Source: Streptosporangium pseudovulgare (GTDB lineage Bacteria > Actinomycetota > Actinomycetes > Streptosporangiales > Streptosporangiaceae). From it: DNA of 64,000 nucleotides. Of the stretch, positions 1-8,694 are shown in pieces. Position numbers and translations under genes: made by a program. Position 1 is the stretch's first letter, and each line of letters starts with the position of its first letter. The stretch covers positions 1 through 64,000 of the forward strand of contig NZ_BMQJ01000005.1 of assembly GCF_014648055.1 (NCBI RefSeq), written 5' to 3'. The notes beneath the pieces were generated by a model, which had not been told where the DNA came from, searched no databases, and saw only the letters and a list, made by a program, of their open reading frames with translations.

Positions 1-9
1 GCCCGCCGA

Positions 10-714
10 TCAGGTGATCTCGAGCATCCGCTCGCGGACCGCGTAGACCACCGCCTCCATCCGGGAGTGGAGCTGGAGCTTGTCCAGGATGTTGCGGACG
101 TGGTTCTTCACGGTGTTCTCGGCGATGAACAGCTGCTTGGCGATCTCGCGGTTGTTCATCCCCTTCGCGACCAGGCGCAGCACCTCCATCTCGCGGTCCG
201 TCAGGCGCGGGACCGGGAGCTGGGGAGGCCGCTCGGCCTCCTTGCGGCTCATGTTCGCGAACTCGGTGATGAGCTTGGCGGCCATCGCCGGGTTGATCAG
301 CGACTGCCCTTCGTGGACGCCGCGGACGGCCTCGGGCACCTCGTCGAGCTGCACGTTCTTCAGCAGGTAGCCGGTGGCCCCCGCCTTGATCGCCTCGAAG
401 AGGTCCTCCTCCTCGTCGCTCACCGTCAACATGATGATCCGCGTGCTCGGCACCGAGGCCTTGATCTCGCGTGTGGCCTCGATGCCGCTCCTGCGGGGCA
501 TCCGGACGTCCATGAGCACGACGTCCGGGGTGAGGCGGTCGGCGAGCTCGACCGCCTCCTGTCCATCGCTCGCCTCGCCGACCACCTCGATGTCCGTCTC
601 CGCGGCCAGCGCCATCTCCAGGCTGCGGCGGATCAACGCGTGATCGTCGACGATCAGCACGCGGATCGGGTCACCGCTCCTGGCAGCGCGGGTCGTCTCA
701 TCGGATTCCGTCAC
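10..714 (-). CDS. NarL/LuxR-family response regulator
   Basis: Cytoplasmic DNA-binding response regulator of 234 residues. The N-terminal receiver domain (about residues 17-135) has the acidic pair D23/D24, the phosphoacceptor D69 in VVLMDVRMP, and a conserved Lys in the YLLKN segment. A LuxR-type helix-turn-helix follows near residues 170-230 (LTDREMEVLRLVAKG, NREIAKQL, ENTVKNHVRNIL). Length and domain order are standard for NarL/DegU proteins. The start is a GTG preceded by a strong AGGAGGAGG ribosome binding site. No cognate histidine kinase gene lies next to it in the window; a partner could sit left of the edge. The downstream neighbour on the same strand ends at the window boundary, so operon membership cannot be judged. 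The family is certain; the regulated genes are unknown. Confidence 0.93.
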   Translation of the reverse strand: MTESDETTRAARSGDPIRVLIVDDHALIRRSLEMALAAETDIEVVGEASDGQEAVELADRLTPDVVLMDVRMPRRSGIEATREIKASVPSTRIIMLTVSDEEEDLFEAIKAGATGYLLKNVQLDEVPEAVRGVHEGQSLINPAMAAKLITEFANMSRKEAERPPQLPVPRLTDREMEVLRLVAKGMNNREIAKQLFIAENTVKNHVRNILDKLQLHSRMEAVVYAVRERMLEIT

Positions 715-807
715 GCCTCCTCCTCGGGGGGCCAGAGCCGTTGGACCGCCATGATTACACGGTTTCAGGTCCTCGGGGTGGTCGGAGAGGATCTTCGTAC
801 GGGTTCG

Positions 808-1503
808 TCAGGGTTCGACGAGCCGCAACACTCCGTAGTTGTAACCTCGCCGCCGGTAGACGACGCTCGGCAGGCCGCTCTCCTTGTCCCGGAAGAGATA
901 GAAGTCGTGGCCGACCAGCTCCATCTCCAGCAGTGCCTGGTCGATGGTCATCGGATCGGCTTTGTGGGTCTTCTCCCGGACGACGAGCGGCCCGTCGCCG
1001 TCCATCTGGATCGGGACGATCGCGCTGTCCTCGGAGAGGTCGCCGGCCTCCGCCGCGGGCTCGGGCTCGAAGCGGTACTCGTCGCCGGAACCGCCGACGG
1101 TCGCGGGCTCGACGCGGACCCCGGCGGGGTCGATCTCGAAGGACTCGGCGAGCGCGGCGGCGGTCAGCTCGGCCACCGAGGGGGGGCAGTGGTTGCCGTA
1201 GTGGACCTTGCGCCGGTCGGCGAGGCGCCGGAGCCTGCCTTCGAGCTTCCCGAGCGCGATGTCGAGGGCGGAGAAACGGTCGTCTGCCGAGGCCTCGGCG
1301 CGGATGGCGGGTCCCCGGGAGTGGATGGTGAGCTCGACCCGCTCCCGCGGGCCGTTGATGCGCGGGTTCGTCTCCTTGGAGACCTCCACATCGATGCGGA
1401 TGAGTTTGTTGTCCAGACGCTCGATCTTGGCCAGCTTGGCGGTCACGTGGTCTCGGAACCGGTCACTCACTCCCGTGTGACGGCCCTTGACGATGATGTC
1501 CAT
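808..1503 (-). CDS. hpf: Long-form ribosome hibernation promoting factor
   Basis: Protein of 231 residues that binds the 30S subunit and drives 100S ribosome dimer formation in stationary phase. The N-terminal RaiA/S30AE domain (MDIIVKGRH through the VHYG segment) is followed by a linker and the C-terminal dimerisation domain (DPMTIDQALLEMELVGHDF, ending YGVLRLVEP), which defines the long form. The start chosen is the internal ATG at 1503, because it begins the conserved MDIIVKGRH motif and follows a GGGGGG run; an upstream in-frame ATG at 1578 would add 25 non-conserved residues. In mycobacteria the homologue lies between secA and the comF-lpqB-mtrBA genes, the same setting as here. Its 5-prime side is a 519-base gene-free stretch, so it probably has its own promoter. 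Confidence 0.95.
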   Translation of the reverse strand: MDIIVKGRHTGVSDRFRDHVTAKLAKIERLDNKLIRIDVEVSKETNPRINGPRERVELTIHSRGPAIRAEASADDRFSALDIALGKLEGRLRRLADRRKVHYGNHCPPSVAELTAAALAESFEIDPAGVRVEPATVGGSGDEYRFEPEPAAEAGDLSEDSAIVPIQMDGDGPLVVREKTHKADPMTIDQALLEMELVGHDFYLFRDKESGLPSVVYRRRGYNYGVLRLVEP

Positions 1504-2022
1504 GCACAGCCCCCCTTCGAAACCTTCGACGGCGTTGAGCGGCGGCACCCACCCGGCCGACCTGGTCTTCGTCCCCACATCCGCCTGCTGAGGGTCTCGC
1601 AGCTCTTTGCCACTACTGCCCTTCTCTTCTGGCGAGGAACATCTGGCTCCCCGGGAAGGCAGGACTTACCTCTAAGCCGCACCGTGATCGATCGACGAAA
1701 AGTCGTCTTACGTGGACCGTTTAGCCTGCGGCTGGCATCGGCTAACCGGGCCGGTCTCCTCGCGGGAGCCGGTCCGGCGCAACCACGGACCCGGGCGGGT
1801 GCCATGTTCAGACGCTATCCGCATCGCGGCCGAATGTCAGCTTGGCCCCGCCTTTGCCGGTCACTTTGCGTGATCTTAAACGCGCCCGAGCGGGTGGAGG
1901 GCGGCCGTTTCGCCGGGTGGCTCCGGCACGTGCCCGCTTCTCAGTGCCCCCGGAGGGTCGCGCGGAGCCGATCCGGACAGGCGGGCACCACCGCCGGACG
2001 GGACCGTTTTCCGGCCGTTACA
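1504..2022. other. Gene-free stretch between hpf and comF
   Basis: About 520 bases without a convincing gene. It should hold the hpf promoter (minus strand) and the 3-prime region of comF. Visible structure includes a small hairpin around 1693-1707 (GACGA, AAAG loop, TCGTC) and an inverted repeat GTTTAGCC (1719-1726) with GGCTAACC (1740-1747). Open frames that cross it have neither an RBS nor recognisable similarity. No promoter could be assigned with confidence. Confidence 0.5.
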
Positions 2023-2727
2023 TTACTTACCGTGATGGTTCCGGAATCCGTCCGTTCGGCGTGTCGCGGCGACCGTGGCGGCCAGCGGGACCTCCGTGCC
2101 CGCCTCGCGCAGCGCCCGGGCCGCCTCGGCGAGCGTCGCGCCGGTGGTGAGGACGTCGTCCACCAGCACGACGGCCCCTCTCCCGGCCCAGAAGCCGAGC
2201 CGGGCGCGGTTGTGGCCCGCGGCGACCCGGAAGGCCCCGGCGAGGTTCTCGGCGCGCCGGCGGGCGCTCAGGCCCGCCTGGTCGGCGACCCGGCGGCGCT
2301 GGGTGAGGACCCGGGCGACGGTCGCCGGCCATCCCGCCGCGCGGAGGTATCCGGCGGCCAGCTCGGCGAGCCCGGTCACCGGGTCGTGCCCGCGCCGCCG
2401 CAGCGCGGGACGGGCGCTGGGCACCGGGACGAGGATGACGGGCCGCTCACCCGCCGCCGCGGCCACCGTCAGCGCCAGGGCGCCGGCCAGCGGATGGGCG
2501 AGCGCCGTACGGCCGTGCTCCTTGTAGGCGAGGATCGTCCGCCGCGGGCCGCCGGCGTATTCGGCGGCCGACCAGCACTCGGGCAGGCCGGGCGGGCAGG
2601 GGCCGGGCATCCGGCGCGCGGGCTCGCCGTGCAGCTCCGCCGTACAGCGGGGGCAGACGAGGGCGCCCGGGGCGTCACACCCGGCGCAGCGCGGCGGCAG
2701 GACCAGATCGAGCAGAGCGGTCGACAC
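2023..2727 (-). CDS. ComF family phosphoribosyltransferase-like protein
   Basis: Protein of 234 residues of the ComF/GntX family. The N-terminus has two Cys pairs typical of the zinc-ribbon-like region (CAGC and CPRC). The C-terminal half carries the PRPP-binding loop VVLVDDVLTTGAT, the hallmark of type I phosphoribosyltransferases. ComF proteins are linked to DNA uptake in competent bacteria, but in actinobacteria the role is unproven. It follows lpqB on the same strand with a gap of about 56 bases, matching the lpqB-comF-hpf order of mycobacteria. The GTG start has no strong RBS, so translation may be partly coupled to upstream transcription, or the start may be misplaced by a few codons. 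Confidence 0.88.
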   Translation of the reverse strand: MSTALLDLVLPPRCAGCDAPGALVCPRCTAELHGEPARRMPGPCPPGLPECWSAAEYAGGPRRTILAYKEHGRTALAHPLAGALALTVAAAAGERPVILVPVPSARPALRRRGHDPVTGLAELAAGYLRAAGWPATVARVLTQRRRVADQAGLSARRRAENLAGAFRVAAGHNRARLGFWAGRGAVVLVDDVLTTGATLAEAARALREAGTEVPLAATVAATRRTDGFRNHHGK

Positions 2728-2783
2728 GTGCCCACGGTTTCACGCGCCACCGACAGAAACGCCCGTGAGCACGCGCCATCGGC

Positions 2784-4601
2784 TCAGCCCAGCGGGTAGG
2801 CGGGGTAGGAGGGGCCGTCCTTGGTGAAGGAGGTGGAGCCGTTCTCGTTCTTCACCACGGCCTCCCACTGGGCCGAGTTGCGGTTCCAGGACAGCAGCTG
2901 CCAGTTGCCGTCGTCGTCCTTCGCCCCGGCCAGCAGGGAGCCGTTCAGCGCGGTGATGCTCTGGATCTGCGGGTTGGACGGCAGCTGCTTGGGCTCGGCG
3001 ACGACGGACGCCTCCAGCAGCTCGGACTTGCCGGTGAGCACGTAGAGGGTCGTGCCGTCCTTCCAGGCGATGTCCTTGACGGTCTGGTTCGGCTCGACGT
3101 TCACCACCGGGTGCAGGTTGGTGATCTTGGTGGCGGCCCCCTGGCCGATGACCGTGCCGATCTTCACCTCCTCCTCGGTGCCGCTCCGCACCACCGCCGC
3201 GACGTGCACCCCGTCGCGGGCGATCCGGAGCGCCTCGACGCGGACCGTCTCCAGGTCGGGGGCGGAGACGTCGTACTGCTTCCTGCCGTCGTGCCGCAGC
3301 ACCTTCGAGGTGTGGTCGTCGAGCCGGTCGACGGTCCACAGGGTGTGGTAGCGGTCCCAGGAGGGCGGGGTCAGGGAGGTGCCGGCGACCCAGGGCCGCC
3401 ACTGGCCGCCGGGGGTCATCGGGGTGACCGCGATCTCCCGCTCGCCGGCCGACAGCGCCGCCACCTGCCACTGGTCGCTGACCGCCGGACGGGTGCGGGC
3501 GCCGTCCTTCTCCCCCGCCTGGCCCGGCACCGGCTGGCCGACGTTGTCCCGGCCCAGCGTGCGCAGCGCGCCGTCGGCGAGGAAGTAGGGGTGGACGTCG
3601 CCGGGGGTCATCCAGGTGTCGAAGTCGATGTGCTCCTGGGCGTCGATCGGCAGCAGGCTGTCGGAGTAGTACGGCTCGCCCTTCACCCGTATCTCGAAGT
3701 CCCAGCCGCCCCTGGTCAGCTCGGCGAGCGTCCCGGCGATCTGGGCCGACATCGGGCCGATCAGGTCGGAGTCGACCGGCTTGGACAGGTTGATGACCAC
3801 GCGGTCGTCCTGGGTGTCGACGCCGAGGAGCTGCGTGCCGGGCTTGAAGGCGGTGTTCACCGCGCCCTTGAGCAGGCTGCTCGGCCCCTTCAGCAGCCGC
3901 TGGACGATCGTCTTGGCGAAGTTGGCGGTGGGGTCGATCGGCACGCGGACCTGGTCGACCACCAGCCCCTTCCACGCCGAGTCCAGGAAGTACAGATTCG
4001 CCTTGAGGTAGGCGCGCTCGACGTCGGCCTCCGACAGCAGCAGCCCGTCGGGCGCCGCGTTGATCCGCCACCCGCTCGGCCCCTTGACCAGGCTGAACGG
4101 CTCGTTCAGCGGGCCGCCGGTCGGCCGGTAGCGGCCGTCCTGGTCGATGATCGCGGTGAGGGTCCCCTTCAGGACGACCCGGGCGGTGCCGTCGCCCTGC
4201 TCGGGCGGGGGCTGGACCTCGCCCTGCTTGTAGACCGTCACCCCGCTCTGCGGGTTCCACTTGCGGGCGAAGTCGTCGGTGAGATACCTGCGCGCGATGC
4301 CGCGGTCGCGGTCGTCGACGCTGGCCATCGCGGCGCGGAAGCCGGCGACGACCTGCTCGGGCGTCCAGCCGGCCTCCGGAGGCACGGCGATGACCCGCGC
4401 GTACGGGTCCCCCAGCGGGTTGCCCTTGCGCACGTCGTCCACGACGGCCGACCGGCCCCCGACCGGGATGACCGAGCAGGCGGCGGACACGCAGCTCAGC
4501 GCCATGACCAGGCTCACCGCACCCATGCGCCGCCCGGTGCGGGCCAGCCGCCCGGAGGGGGCGGGCCGTTCCGTTCCGTGGAACACGGTCTCAGTCCGCA
4601 T
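2784..4601 (-). CDS. lpqB: Lipoprotein LpqB, MtrAB accessory
   Basis: Secreted lipoprotein of 605 residues. A Lys/Arg-bearing N-terminus and a hydrophobic stretch end in a lipobox (SCVSAAC, Cys about residue 42). A GerMN-type domain follows (region with LGVDTQDDRVVINLSKP) and then a long C-terminal part expected to form the LpqB beta-propeller. In mycobacteria LpqB interacts with the sensor kinase MtrB and modulates the MtrAB pathway. Here the gene overlaps the 3-prime end of mtrB by 11 bases, so the two are almost certainly co-transcribed and translationally coupled. Length matches the family. The upstream ATG at 4601 gives a proper n-region before the lipobox and is accepted as the start. 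Confidence 0.95.
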   Translation of the reverse strand: MRTETVFHGTERPAPSGRLARTGRRMGAVSLVMALSCVSAACSVIPVGGRSAVVDDVRKGNPLGDPYARVIAVPPEAGWTPEQVVAGFRAAMASVDDRDRGIARRYLTDDFARKWNPQSGVTVYKQGEVQPPPEQGDGTARVVLKGTLTAIIDQDGRYRPTGGPLNEPFSLVKGPSGWRINAAPDGLLLSEADVERAYLKANLYFLDSAWKGLVVDQVRVPIDPTANFAKTIVQRLLKGPSSLLKGAVNTAFKPGTQLLGVDTQDDRVVINLSKPVDSDLIGPMSAQIAGTLAELTRGGWDFEIRVKGEPYYSDSLLPIDAQEHIDFDTWMTPGDVHPYFLADGALRTLGRDNVGQPVPGQAGEKDGARTRPAVSDQWQVAALSAGEREIAVTPMTPGGQWRPWVAGTSLTPPSWDRYHTLWTVDRLDDHTSKVLRHDGRKQYDVSAPDLETVRVEALRIARDGVHVAAVVRSGTEEEVKIGTVIGQGAATKITNLHPVVNVEPNQTVKDIAWKDGTTLYVLTGKSELLEASVVAEPKQLPSNPQIQSITALNGSLLAGAKDDDGNWQLLSWNRNSAQWEAVVKNENGSTSFTKDGPSYPAYPLG

Positions 4602-6324
4602 CGCGTCCCCCGTCGGCCGTCGCCGGCGACAGCACCGGCGTCATGTGCGCCCGCCACGTCCGGCGCATCTCCACCTCCGGCGGGACCAGCGGCAATGGCG
4701 ACCCGCGCAGCGGCGACCCGGCCGTCCTGGGCAGCGACAGCCGGAACTGCGACCCCTCGCCCGGCGCGCCCCACGCCTGGAGCCAGCCGCCGTGCAGCAT
4801 CGCGTCCTCGCGGGAGATCGCCAGCCCCAGGCCGGTGCCGCCGATCGTGCGCGCCCGCGAGGGGTCGGCCCGCCAGAACCGGTCGAAGACCATGTTCTCC
4901 TCACCCGGTTTCAGGCCCACGCCGTGGTCGCGCACGGCCACCGCCACCGCGTCACGGTCGGCGCCGACCGTGACGATGATGTCGCGGCCCTCACCGTGCT
5001 CGATCGCGTTGAACAGCAGGTTGCGCAGGACGCGCTCGACCCGCCGGCGGTCCATCTCGGCCATGCAGGGCTCGCCGGGCAGCCGCAGGTCGAAGCGGGT
5101 GGAGTGGCGCTCGGCCAGTGCCTCGGAGTCGCCGACGGCGCTCAGCACCACGTCTCTGACGTCGACCGGCTCGATGTCCAGCTCGGCCGCGCCCGCGTCG
5201 TAGCGGCTGATCTCCAGCAGGTCGGCGAGCATCGTCTCGAACCGGTTGAGCTGGTTCTGCATCAGCTCGGCCGACCGGGCGACCATCGGGTCGAAGTCCT
5301 CCCGGGCGTCGTAGAGCAGGTCGGCGGCCATCCGCACGGTGGTCAGCGGGGTGCGCAGCTCGTGCGAGACGTCGGAGACGAACTGCCGCTGCACCTGCGA
5401 CAGCTCCTCCAGCTGGTGGATCTTCAGCGCCAGGTTGGCGGCCATCTCGTTGAAGGAGGCGGCCAGCCGGGCCAGGTCGTCCTCGCCGCGGACCTTGAGC
5501 CGCTCGTCCAGGCGTCCTGCGGCCAGCCGTTCGGCGGCCTGGCGGGCCAGCCGTACCGGGATGACCACCTGGCGGGTGACCAGGGAGGCGATGGCGGCCA
5601 GCAGGAGCACCAGGGCGACCCCGACCAGGATGAGCATCCGCAGGACCGAGGTGAGGGTCTTCTCCTCCTGGTCCAGCGGGACGAGGTGGTAGATCTCGTA
5701 GCCGCTGTCCAGGGGTGTTCCGGAGGTGTCGAGGCGGGTGCCGAGGATCATGCCGGGCCGCGAGTCGCCGCCCTCGTAGTACAGCCTGCCGTAGTAGGTG
5801 GTGACCTCCTCGGGCTGCTTCTTCAGCACGTCGGCGCGGAGCCTCTCGGGGATGCTCACCGGGTCGATGTTGGTGGTGACGTAGAACTCGCCGGGCCGGT
5901 TGTCGTTGCGGATGACCACCGAGTAGCGGGGCACGGCGCCGGCCCGGCCCGCCAGCGCCACGATCGCCTGGCCGAGCGGGCTGTCCCCGCCCGCCTGGAG
6001 CGCCCCCGCCATGTCGGCCTGCTGCTTGGACGTCTCGCCGCCGGGCTGGTTCTTCAGGTAACCCAGCACGGCCTTCCGGTCGGCCTGCGCCTCGCTCCTG
6101 GCCGCGCGCTCCCGGGACTCCAGCGTGGTCGCGACGATCTGCTGCATGAGGAAGACCCCCAGTACGGCGACCACCGCGATGGAGATCACCATCGTGCTGG
6201 TGACCACGCGGAGCTGGAGGGAACGCCAGAAGACACGGCGCACCCAGCCGGCCAGCCATCGGGCCCGGCGGCGGAGTCCCCGCGCCACCCGGCGCGGGGT
6301 GCGGAGGCGCTTACTGGAAGGCAT
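4591..6324 (-). CDS. mtrB: Sensor histidine kinase MtrB
   Basis: Membrane histidine kinase of 577 residues. It has a first membrane segment near residue 45-65 (TMVISIAVVAVLGVFLM), a large extracytoplasmic sensor region, a second segment (LILVGVALVLLLAAIASLV), a HAMP linker, and a HisKA domain with H321 in SDVSHELRTPL. The HATPase domain shows N-box LFNAIEHGEG, a DHGVGL G1 box and GGTGLGLAIS. It should phosphorylate MtrA, the next gene upstream, from which it is separated by 31 bases. It overlaps lpqB by 11 bases, giving an mtrA-mtrB-lpqB operon. In mycobacteria and streptomycetes this system controls cell-wall turnover, division and development; that function is family knowledge, not visible in the sequence. 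Confidence 0.97.
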   Translation of the reverse strand: MPSSKRLRTPRRVARGLRRRARWLAGWVRRVFWRSLQLRVVTSTMVISIAVVAVLGVFLMQQIVATTLESRERAARSEAQADRKAVLGYLKNQPGGETSKQQADMAGALQAGGDSPLGQAIVALAGRAGAVPRYSVVIRNDNRPGEFYVTTNIDPVSIPERLRADVLKKQPEEVTTYYGRLYYEGGDSRPGMILGTRLDTSGTPLDSGYEIYHLVPLDQEEKTLTSVLRMLILVGVALVLLLAAIASLVTRQVVIPVRLARQAAERLAAGRLDERLKVRGEDDLARLAASFNEMAANLALKIHQLEELSQVQRQFVSDVSHELRTPLTTVRMAADLLYDAREDFDPMVARSAELMQNQLNRFETMLADLLEISRYDAGAAELDIEPVDVRDVVLSAVGDSEALAERHSTRFDLRLPGEPCMAEMDRRRVERVLRNLLFNAIEHGEGRDIIVTVGADRDAVAVAVRDHGVGLKPGEENMVFDRFWRADPSRARTIGGTGLGLAISREDAMLHGGWLQAWGAPGEGSQFRLSLPRTAGSPLRGSPLPLVPPEVEMRRTWRAHMTPVLSPATADGGRDAD

Positions 6325-6355
6325 GTCGGGATCCCGGGGAGGCCGCGACGGGTCT

Positions 6356-7033
6356 TCAGGCAGGGCCGGCCTTGTAGCCCACTCCGCGGACCGTCACCAC
6401 GATCTCCGGGTGCTCGGGGTCCTTCTCGATCTTCGCCCGGAGCCGCTGGACGTGCACGTTGACCAGGCGGGTGTCGGCCGCGTGGCGGTAGCCCCACACC
6501 TGCTCCAGCAGGACCTCGCGGGTGAAGACCTGGCGCGGCTTGCGGGCCAGCGCGACGAGCAGGTCGAACTCCAGCGGCGTGAGGTTTATCGTCTCCTCGC
6601 CGCGCTTGACCGAGTGGCCCGCCACGTCGATGGTGATGTCGCCGATCTGCAGGATCTCCGGCGTCGGCTCGTCGGTGCGGCGCAGCCGGGCGCGGACCCG
6701 GGCCACCAGCTCCTTGGGCTTGAACGGCTTGACGATGTAGTCGTCGGCCCCGGACTCCAGGCCGAGCACCACGTCGATGGTGTCGCTCTTGGCCGTCAGC
6801 ATGACGATCGGCACGCCGGACTCGGCGCGGATGCGGCGGCAGACGTCGATGCCGTCGGCCCCCGGCAGCATCAGGTCGAGCAGTACGAGATCCGGCCGGG
6901 TGTCACGGAACGCGTCGAGCGCCTTGTCGCCGTCGGAAACGAAGGAGGGCTCGAAGCCCTCTCCCCGTAGGACGATGCCGAGCATCTCGGCGAGAGCGGC
7001 GTCGTCGTCGACGACCAGCACGCGTCCTTTCAT
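6356..7033 (-). CDS. mtrA: Response regulator MtrA
   Basis: OmpR/PhoB-type response regulator of 225 residues. The receiver domain has the acidic triplet at residues 9-11, phosphoacceptor D53 (LVLLDLMLP), the Thr of PIVMLTAK and the Lys of IVKPF. The C-terminal winged helix includes LTPLEFDLLVALARKP and the recognition helix DTRLVNVHVQRLRAKIE. MtrA acts with MtrB as a global regulator of envelope and replication/division genes. It is the first gene of the mtrA-mtrB-lpqB unit and follows a 353-base intergenic region with a candidate autoregulatory direct repeat. The ATG has a clear GAGGGG RBS. Sequence and context leave little doubt. Confidence 0.98.
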   Translation of the reverse strand: MKGRVLVVDDDAALAEMLGIVLRGEGFEPSFVSDGDKALDAFRDTRPDLVLLDLMLPGADGIDVCRRIRAESGVPIVMLTAKSDTIDVVLGLESGADDYIVKPFKPKELVARVRARLRRTDEPTPEILQIGDITIDVAGHSVKRGEETINLTPLEFDLLVALARKPRQVFTREVLLEQVWGYRHAADTRLVNVHVQRLRAKIEKDPEHPEIVVTVRGVGYKAGPA

Positions 7034-7386
7034 GGCCCCTCATTCGTTACGCCGTCTGGGAGTTTTGGGGTGAATGCACGGTTACCGCAGATTACCCTTG
7101 CCTGACCAGTGGGTGGCACAGGCACTGACGTCAAGCATTCGGAAGGCGAATTTTAGGCCCACGCACGGCAAAGCCGTGGCCCAGCCCCCGTGTCACCCTC
7201 TCCGTTCCCGGCCACCCCGGACGCCAAGCGGAGGTGGTGACATCCCCAGTCTGGAGTAAAGAACCCGGTCTCGGCCATCCCTGCGGCGTCTCGGTTGTCC
7301 GCGATCCGGCCGATCCGGGGGCCGGGAACCCGGATCCGTCGTCCCGCCCATCACAATCGGCACCCACGACATGCCAGGATTGGGAT
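7034..7386. other. Divergent intergenic region of mtrA and a membrane gene
   Basis: About 350 bases between divergent genes. The first 100 bases upstream of mtrA are relatively AT-rich and probably contain its promoter. A direct-repeat candidate MtrA site lies at 7080-7097. The distal half holds only GC-rich sequence; open frames crossing it lack an RBS and recognisable similarity. A weak ATG-less leader to the plus-strand gene cannot be excluded. Confidence 0.5.
7080..7097 (-). promoter_or_regulatory. Candidate MtrA-type direct repeat
   Basis: On the minus strand this reads GGGTAATCTGCGGTAACC: two GGTAA half-sites spaced 10 bases apart, about 47 bases upstream of the mtrA start codon. OmpR/PhoB-family regulators bind tandem direct repeats of about this spacing, and GTAAC-type half-sites are reported for actinobacterial MtrA. 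Autoregulation is therefore plausible but is inferred only from one site. Confidence 0.4.
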
Positions 7387-8694
7387 ATGTCAGACGGTCA
7401 CGGTCCCGCTCCCGACACGCCCTCCGGCTGGGCGGCCCACCAGCCCCCGCCCTACCAGGGAGCCCCGGGATCGCCGTGGACCGCGCCCGGGCCGCCGCCC
7501 GCCTCCCCCACCGGACCCGTCCAGGACGGCCCCGCACCGTACGGCGGGCCGCCCCACCCCGGCGGGCCGTACGTCCCCGGCCCGGGACCCCGGCCGCCGT
7601 ACGGCCCGGGACCGCAGCCGCCGTACGGCCACCGCCCGCCGCCGCCCGCGCTGCGGCCCGGGATCATCCCGCTGCGCCCGCTCGGCCTCGGCGACATCCT
7701 CGACGGCGCGATCAGGCTGATCCGTTCCAACCCCAAGACCGTCCTGGGTCTTTCGGCGATCGCCGCGGTGCTCGGCGCGATCCCCACCGCGATCGGCCAG
7801 GCGGTCATCTTCGGCCAGGTCGGCGCGGCCGTGAACGACCCCTCCGCACTGGACGGCGTCGGGGAGACCGGCTTCCTCGGCCAGTACGGCGACGTGCTGG
7901 TCTCCTCCGCCGTGGAGTTCGTCGTGGTGACGCTGCTCACCGGCGTGCTGACCCGGATCCTGGGCCGGGCCGTCTTCGGCGGCCGGACGACCGCGGGCGA
8001 GGCGTGGCGGATGTCCCGCGGCCGCATGCCCGCGCTGTTCGGGCTGGTGGCGCTCAACGCGCTGCTCCTGCTCGTGCCGGTGGTCGCGATCGCGGTGGTG
8101 GTCGTGGCGCTGGCGGGCGCCGGGGCCGGCCCTGGGACGGCGGTCGCGGCGGGGGCGCTGGCGGTGCTCGGCTACATCGCCTACGCCGCGTTCGTCTCCA
8201 CCCGCCTGGCGCTCGCCGCGCCCGCCGCGGTGCTGGAGCGGCGCGGGGTCCTCGACTCCATGCGCAGGTCCTGGCTGCTGGTGAACGGCGGCTTCTGGCG
8301 CACCCTCGGCATCCTGATCCTCACCAGGATCATCACCTTTCTGATCACCTTCGTGGTCGCCGTGCCCTTCACCTTCGGCGCCGCCCTCATCAGCGTCGGC
8401 GGCCAGGGTTCGACCGGCGCGCAGATCGCCACGGCGGTCCTGATCGCGATCGGCGGCACCGTCGGCGCGATGATCACCTATCCGTTCCTGGCCGGGGTGA
8501 ACGGCCTGCTCTACGCCGACCGGCGGATGCGTTCGGAGGCGTTCGACCTCGTGTTGCAGACCGCCGCGATCGAGCAGCGGCGCCAGGGCTGGGTGCACGC
8601 GTCGGCCGACGACCTGTGGCTGCCGTCCGCCGCACCCGGCGCGCCGGGCCCGTACCCGCAGGCCGGGCAGGGAGCTTCGTGGCCCCACTCCTGA
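7387..8694 (+). CDS. Proline-rich polytopic membrane protein (glycerophosphodiester phosphodiesterase membrane-domain-like)
   Basis: Protein of 435 residues. Residues 1 to about 90 are Pro/Gly/Tyr-rich with repeated PPYG-type elements. After a conserved-looking segment (IIPLRPLGLGDILDGAIRLIRSNPKTVLG) come six or more hydrophobic segments, including VALNALLLLVPVVAIAVVVVALAG and ILILTRIITFLITFVV. The organisation matches actinobacterial membrane proteins annotated with the glycerophosphoryl diester phosphodiesterase membrane domain; no catalytic domain is present, so the enzyme name is not implied. It overlaps the next gene by 16 bases, which places it at the head of the DUF4129-DUF4350-MoxR-DUF58 cassette. 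The start is the ATG at 7387; the frame is open further upstream but without an RBS or conserved residues. Function unknown. Confidence 0.85.
   Translation: MSDGHGPAPDTPSGWAAHQPPPYQGAPGSPWTAPGPPPASPTGPVQDGPAPYGGPPHPGGPYVPGPGPRPPYGPGPQPPYGHRPPPPALRPGIIPLRPLGLGDILDGAIRLIRSNPKTVLGLSAIAAVLGAIPTAIGQAVIFGQVGAAVNDPSALDGVGETGFLGQYGDVLVSSAVEFVVVTLLTGVLTRILGRAVFGGRTTAGEAWRMSRGRMPALFGLVALNALLLLVPVVAIAVVVVALAGAGAGPGTAVAAGALAVLGYIAYAAFVSTRLALAAPAAVLERRGVLDSMRRSWLLVNGGFWRTLGILILTRIITFLITFVVAVPFTFGAALISVGGQGSTGAQIATAVLIAIGGTVGAMITYPFLAGVNGLLYADRRMRSEAFDLVLQTAAIEQRRQGWVHASADDLWLPSAAPGAPGPYPQAGQGASWPHS

Noticed and set aside
67-2799. Long open frame on the plus strand across the response regulator, hpf and comF genes
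   Set aside because: It is antisense to well-supported genes, has no RBS, and its composition is the frame-shadow expected in GC-rich DNA.
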